A stretch of DNA of 64,000 nucleotides, taken from NCBI GenBank assembly GCA_002708825.1, contig PAPF01000016.1, positions 124,001 through 188,000 on the forward strand. The letters are read 5' to 3'. The notes below the pieces were generated by a model. That model was given only the letters and a program-made list of their open reading frames with translations, ran no database searches and was not told the DNA's origin. Position 1 is the stretch's first letter, and each line of letters starts with the position of its first letter. This stretch comes from Phyllobacteriaceae bacterium. Its GTDB lineage: Bacteria; Pseudomonadota; Alphaproteobacteria; Rhizobiales; Rhizobiaceae. Of the stretch, positions 60,516-64,000 are shown piece by piece. The position numbers and the translations under genes were made by a program.

Positions 60516-61070
60516 ATGAAGAAAAACGGAAAAGACGTGCGCATGGCCGTGATCGGCGCGCCCCACGGCGTGCGTGGCGAATTGCGCGTGAAAAGCTTCA
60601 CCGCCGATCCGCTGGCGATCGGCGATTACGGCCCGCTGCATGACGCCGAAGGCCGCCTCTACGAGGTGCTGGACGTACGCCCTGCCAAGACCGTTGTCGT
60701 CGTGCGGTTCAAGGGGGTGACCACGCGCGAACAGGCTGAGGCGCTGAACGGCGTGGAACTGCTTGTCGCCCGCGACGCCCTGCCCGACGAGGACCTGGAG
60801 GAGGACGAGTTCTTCCATGCCGACCTTGTGGGCCTTGACGTGCGCGACGGCGACGGCAAGCGGCTGGGCAAGGTCACCGCGCTGCAGGACTTTGGCGGCG
60901 GCGACCTGCTGGAAATCACGCTTGGCGGGCGCAAGGGCGTGCTCATCCCCTTCACCATGGCCGCCGTGCCCGTGGTCGATGTGGAGGGCGGCTTCGTTAC
61001 CATCGAGCCCGTTGCCGCCGGACTGGTCGACACCGGCGACGAGGATGACGGTGCGGAGCCGGAGGCATGA
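60516..61070 (+). CDS. rimM: Ribosome maturation factor RimM
   Basis: A 184-residue protein needed for 30S head maturation, binding S19. The N-terminal barrel ([21 protein letters not shown]) and the PRC-barrel ([22 protein letters not shown]) are both present. It ends in an acidic tail ([13 protein letters not shown]). Its stop overlaps the trmD start by 4 bases. Confidence 0.96.
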   Translation: MKKNGKDVRMAVIGAPHGVRGELRVKSFTADPLAIGDYGPLHDAEGRLYEVLDVRPAKTVVVVRFKGVTTREQAEALNGVELLVARDALPDEDLEEDEFFHADLVGLDVRDGDGKRLGKVTALQDFGGGDLLEITLGGRKGVLIPFTMAAVPVVDVEGGFVTIEPVAAGLVDTGDEDDGAEPEA

Positions 61071-61759
61071 CCTTCCGGGCGACCGTCCTCACCCTTTATC
61101 CCGACATGTTCCCGGGAACACTGGGCCTGGCGCTCGCCGGCAAGGCGCTGGAGACAGGCGCCTGGACGCTGGAGACGGTGCAGATCCGCGATTTCGCGCT
61201 CGACCGCCACCGCTCGGTGGACGACACGCCGGCCGGTGGCGGGGCAGGCATGGTGCTGAAACCCGACGTGCTGGCGCGCGCCATCGACGCGGCCTCGCCG
61301 GGTGGCGATACACGGCCGCGTCTTCTGATGAGCCCGCGTGGTCGCCCGCTGACACAGGCCCGCGTGCGCGACCTGGCGCAGGGCGAGGGCGCGGTGATCG
61401 TCTGCGGACGGTTCGAGGGCGTGGACGAGCGCGTGATCGAGGCGCGCGGCCTGGAGGAAGTCTCCATCGGCGACTACATCCTGTCCGGCGGCGAAGTGGC
61501 CGCGCAGGTGCTGCTCGACGCGGTGATCCGCCTGCTTCCCGGCGTCATGGGCAATGCGCAGTCGGGCGAGACGGAAAGCTTCGAGACCGGTTTGCTGGAA
61601 CATCCCCACTACACGCGGCCGGCCACCTTCGAGGGCCGCGCCATCCCCGAGGTGCTGACGTCGGGCAACCATGCCAGGATCGAGACGTGGCGGCGCGAAC
61701 AGGCGGAAAAACTTACCGCCGCCCGCCGCCCGGACCTGCTTCAGCCGCGCACGAAGTAA
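61067..61759 (+). CDS. trmD: tRNA (guanine-37-N1)-methyltransferase TrmD
   Basis: The 230-residue SPOUT enzyme that methylates G37 in tRNAs with a G36. The trefoil-knot SAM site is [16 protein letters not shown] and [31 protein letters not shown]. It is usually followed by rplS; here a membrane-transporter gene on the opposite strand separates them, and its last 19 bases overlap that gene. Confidence 0.97.
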   Translation: MTFRATVLTLYPDMFPGTLGLALAGKALETGAWTLETVQIRDFALDRHRSVDDTPAGGGAGMVLKPDVLARAIDAASPGGDTRPRLLMSPRGRPLTQARVRDLAQGEGAVIVCGRFEGVDERVIEARGLEEVSIGDYILSGGEVAAQVLLDAVIRLLPGVMGNAQSGETESFETGLLEHPHYTRPATFEGRAIPEVLTSGNHARIETWRREQAEKLTAARRPDLLQPRTK

Positions 61760-62487
61760 TAGCCGGCCAGGAACAGGCCGATGGCGATCACCAGCCAGCG
61801 CAGCACGCCCTGCGGCACGCGCCGGGCGAACCAGACACCCATCCACCCGCCCAGCCCGGCGCCGGGCAGCATGATCAGGCCGTGCACCCAGGAAATCGCG
61901 CCGCCGGCCGTGAACACGATGATGGCGACGGCGGCGATGACGATGGACAGCGCGTTCTTGATGGCGTTCAGCCGGTGATAGGCGCCCCCGGTCGCAAGGC
62001 TGAGCGAGGCGAGCATCATAACGCCCATGCCCGCGCCGAAGAAGCCGCCATAGATGGAGGTGACGAATTGCAGCGCGTTGCCCCTCAGTGAATGCGGCGG
62101 ATGTTCGCCCGATGCCTTCGGCTTCAGGTAGGGCCCGGCGGCGAACAGCGCCGTGGCGGCGATCAGCAGCCAGGGCACCAGGCTGGAAAAGGCCGGATTG
62201 GACAGCGAGAGCAGCCACAGTGCTCCGCCAAGGGAGCCGACGAGCGAGATGGCGGAAAGAATGGCGACTGCCTTCCACTCGCGCCGGATCTCGCTCCGGT
62301 AAGCCAGCGCCGAAGTGATGTAGCCGGGAAACTGGATGATGGAAGACGTGGCGTTCGCCGAGATCGGCGGAACGCCGGCCAGCGTCATCGCGCCGAAGGT
62401 CAGGAACGTGCCGCCGCCCGCAATGGCATTGATGATGCCTGAAAACAGGCCGGCGAGGAAAAGGAGGATGGCTGTCGTGATCGTCAT
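61741..62487 (-). CDS. TSUP (TauE/SafE) family membrane transporter
   Basis: A 248-residue inner-membrane protein with eight predicted helices. [41 protein letters not shown] and [18 protein letters not shown] are the two repeated family motifs. TauE/SafE proteins export sulfite, sulfoacetate or related anions; the substrate here is unknown. It lies between trmD and rplS on the opposite strand, interrupting the usual order. Confidence 0.9.
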   Translation of the reverse strand: MTITTAILLFLAGLFSGIINAIAGGGTFLTFGAMTLAGVPPISANATSSIIQFPGYITSALAYRSEIRREWKAVAILSAISLVGSLGGALWLLSLSNPAFSSLVPWLLIAATALFAAGPYLKPKASGEHPPHSLRGNALQFVTSIYGGFFGAGMGVMMLASLSLATGGAYHRLNAIKNALSIVIAAVAIIVFTAGGAISWVHGLIMLPGAGLGGWMGVWFARRVPQGVLRWLVIAIGLFLAGYYFVRG

Positions 62488-62560
62488 GGCGTTTCCCTAG
62501 CCGGAACCCTTCCCCTTGGCACGGAAAATCGCCGTTGAGGCAGTTTTTTCGGCGCGGGCC

Positions 62561-62589
62561 GTGACAAGACGCCCGCAAGCGTGTATGGA
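62561..62589 (+). promoter_or_regulatory. Possible rplS promoter
   Basis: GTGACA (62561-62566) and TATGGA (62584-62589) are 17 bases apart in the region between the opposite-strand transporter and rplS. Since trmD read-through would cross an antisense gene, a separate promoter is expected; the match is moderate. Confidence 0.3.
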
Positions 62590-62738
62590 CGCGCCCGAAG
62601 TCCGGGCATGATCGGGCTTCCTCGCAAGCAACAGACCATGTGAATTCGCCATGCCGGCATATGTCCGGCCCTTCATCGCGGTCATCGGGACTTCGGAAGG
62701 CGGCGCTCTGACGTGCCCAAGAACAAGAGGACAGGACG

Positions 62739-63266
62739 ATGGATATCATTCGTCAGCTCGAGGCCGAACAGGCCGCCAAGATCGAAGCCCAGCGCAAGCT
62801 GCCGGAGTTTTCGCCCGGCGACACCCTTCGCGTTCAGGTCCGCGTGACCGAAGGCAAGCGCACCCGTCTGCAGGCCTATGAAGGCGTCTGCATCGCCCGT
62901 TCCGGCTCCGGCCTGAACGAGAACTTCACGGTTCGCAAGATTTCCTACGGCGAAGGCGTGGAGCGCGTGTTCCCGGTCTTCTCGCCGATGGTCGAGGCCG
63001 TGGAAGTGGTCCGCCGCGGCAAGGTGCGCCGTGCCAAGCTCTATTACATGCGTGACCGCCGCGGCAAGTCGGCCCGCATCACCGAGAACACCAATGCCCG
63101 CTCGCGCAAGCTGAACGAGGCCGAGCGCAAGGCCCAGGCCGACGAGCGCGCCCGCCTTGAGGCCGAGAAGGTCGCCGCCGCCGAGGCGCTGGCGGCCGAG
63201 AAGGCCGCCGCCGAGGCTGCCGAGGCCGCTGCCGCCGAGCAGAACGCCGAGGCCAAGGGCGAGTAA
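62739..63266 (+). CDS. rplS: 50S ribosomal protein L19 with C-terminal Ala/Glu extension
   Basis: A 175-residue L19. The core (about 1-112) has the typical [35 protein letters not shown] and [38 protein letters not shown] 60-residue tail of Ala/Glu/Lys heptad-like repeats ([29 protein letters not shown] and on) follows, predicted as a long helix. Such tails occur in L19 of many rhizobia but are absent in E. coli (115 residues). GAGGAC precedes the ATG. Confidence 0.96.
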   Translation: MDIIRQLEAEQAAKIEAQRKLPEFSPGDTLRVQVRVTEGKRTRLQAYEGVCIARSGSGLNENFTVRKISYGEGVERVFPVFSPMVEAVEVVRRGKVRRAKLYYMRDRRGKSARITENTNARSRKLNEAERKAQADERARLEAEKVAAAEALAAEKAAAEAAEAAAAEQNAEAKGE

Positions 63267-63296
63267 TCACCCCGCACCTTTTCCACGCATCTTTTG

Positions 63297-63333
63297 AAAG
63301 GCGCGGTCCGTTCGTTCGGGCCGCGCCTTTTTC
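63297..63333 (+). terminator. Rho-independent terminator of rplS
   Basis: AAAGGCGCGG (63297-63306) and CCGCGCCTTT (63321-63330) form the stem, extended inside by TCCG/CGGG around a TTCGTT loop, and followed by TTC. It lies 30 bases after the rplS stop. Confidence 0.88.
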
Positions 63334-64000
63334 ATGTCCGGCTGCCTGCCGCGGGTCCGGGCGCCGCCGTTCCCCGCCCGTGCGTCATGCGCCGCAACAG
63401 GCGTTCCAGCGGCCCCTGCCCGAACAGCCTGATCCAGACCGGCGCTGCGAAAAATTGCACCAGCGTCATGACCAGCGCGATGGCCGCGATGTCGATATGC
63501 TCCAGGCGGCCGAACAGGCCGAAGCCGAAGCCGAGGAACAGGACCATGTTGACCACGGTCTGGCCGACATAGAGCGTCAGGGCGAGCCGCCCGCAGGCCT
63601 CCAGGCGGCTTGTGAACCAGCGCGCCCGCCCGGAGGCAAGCAGCAGCGCCAGGACCGAAAAGAAGCCGAAAACGAAGCACAGCCGCCGGATGTCGTAAAC
63701 ATAGGGCAACAGGCCGTCCGAAAGCATGGCGGCTGTCGAACCGTCGGCGAAACGGCTGCCCGTGAACCATCCGATCGCGGTGCCGGCGGCTATCCCGCCT
63801 GCCGCGAGACGCCGGTAGGCCTTCAGGCTCCAGCCACCGGTCAGGAAGCCGCTCTTCAGCAGCGCCAGGCCGATCAGCATGAAGGTGTAGACATCGAGGA
63901 TGTGATGGACGATCACCTCGCTCGTCTGTTCCTGGAAGGAAAGCGGCGCCAGCGAGATGACATTGTCGACATAGCCCTGCTGGCGCTCGATGATCTCGCT
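63332..64000 (-). CDS. DUF418 family membrane protein, C-terminal part
   Basis: The frame is open to the window edge, so the N-terminus is missing; 222 residues are present. Five or six hydrophobic helices and the ending FGQGPLERLLRRMTHGRG fit the DUF418 family (GPLE.L.R..T.G), acyltransferase-like membrane proteins of unknown function. The window part has the usual internal LTLYVGQTVVNMVLFLGFGFGLFG. It converges on rplS and its stop lies in the rplS terminator region. Confidence 0.85.
   Translation of the reverse strand, partial: SEIIERQQGYVDNVISLAPLSFQEQTSEVIVHHILDVYTFMLIGLALLKSGFLTGGWSLKAYRRLAAGGIAAGTAIGWFTGSRFADGSTAAMLSDGLLPYVYDIRRLCFVFGFFSVLALLLASGRARWFTSRLEACGRLALTLYVGQTVVNMVLFLGFGFGLFGRLEHIDIAAIALVMTLVQFFAAPVWIRLFGQGPLERLLRRMTHGRGTAAPGPAAGSRT

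Overview
The window is ordinary chromosome of an alphaproteobacterium, most likely of the order Hyphomicrobiales (Rhizobiales). It is GC-rich with tightly packed genes. Marker genes support this: an Omp19-type protease-inhibitor lipoprotein, an IalB-family invasion-associated protein, DUF2794, DUF1328 and DUF2798 proteins, the block dapF-mtaB-ftsY with septation protein A close by, acnA divergent from ccmABCD-dsbE, the TCA operon mdh-sucCDAB-lpdA, and an L19 with a long Ala/Glu tail. I see no rRNA, tRNA, CRISPR array, insertion sequence or prophage. A species cannot be named from the sequence alone.

Layout. 1-6.2 kb: end of a FAD oxidoreductase, leuD, small genes (DUF2798, RidA, zinc-ribbon protein), an M23 peptidase, leuB, and asd preceded by a Thr/Lys-rich leader frame. 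6.2-15.4 kb: a REP-like repeat pair, an M3 oligopeptidase, a MarR regulator with an MFS drug exporter, an orphan TAXI-type binding protein, a membrane hydrolase coupled to an isoprenylcysteine-type methyltransferase, and argG. 15.4-25 kb: LysE exporter, rlmN, ialB, a lone ECF sigma factor, phhB, thpR, then an operon of ECF sigma factor, membrane anti-sigma factor and secreted subtilase, and an arylesterase. 25-31.5 kb: a YbbA/YbbP-like ABC transporter divergent from the arylesterase (as in E. coli tesA-ybbAP), a YbhL/YccA membrane protein with a structured leader, GNAT, DUF2794 and DUF1223 proteins. 31.7-46 kb: acnA, the cytochrome c maturation cluster, Nudix hydrolase, septation protein A, ftsY, mtaB, dapF, a Tat-exported metallo-hydrolase and omp19. 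46.2-58 kb: zapE and the lower TCA operon mdh-sucC-sucD-sucA-sucB-(secreted protein)-(SDR)-lpdA. 58-64 kb: TraB/GumN protein, xerC, rimM-trmD, a TSUP exporter on the opposite strand, rplS and the C-terminal part of a DUF418 membrane protein.

Most genes are housekeeping: leucine biosynthesis (leuD, leuB), the aspartate/mDAP branch (asd, dapF), arginine (argG), the TCA cycle from aconitase to 2-oxoglutarate dehydrogenase, haem export and cytochrome c assembly, and translation (rimM, trmD, rplS, rlmN, mtaB). The most unusual parts are (i) the sigma/anti-sigma/subtilase operon, in which the periplasmic tail of the anti-sigma factor resembles the prodomain of the neighbouring protease; (ii) the short Thr/Lys-rich frame and nested hairpins ahead of asd; (iii) nested inverted repeats in an AT-rich island ahead of mdh; (iv) a REP-like pair of 27-nt hairpins with compensatory changes; and (v) repeated tail-to-tail gene pairs whose stop ends overlap.
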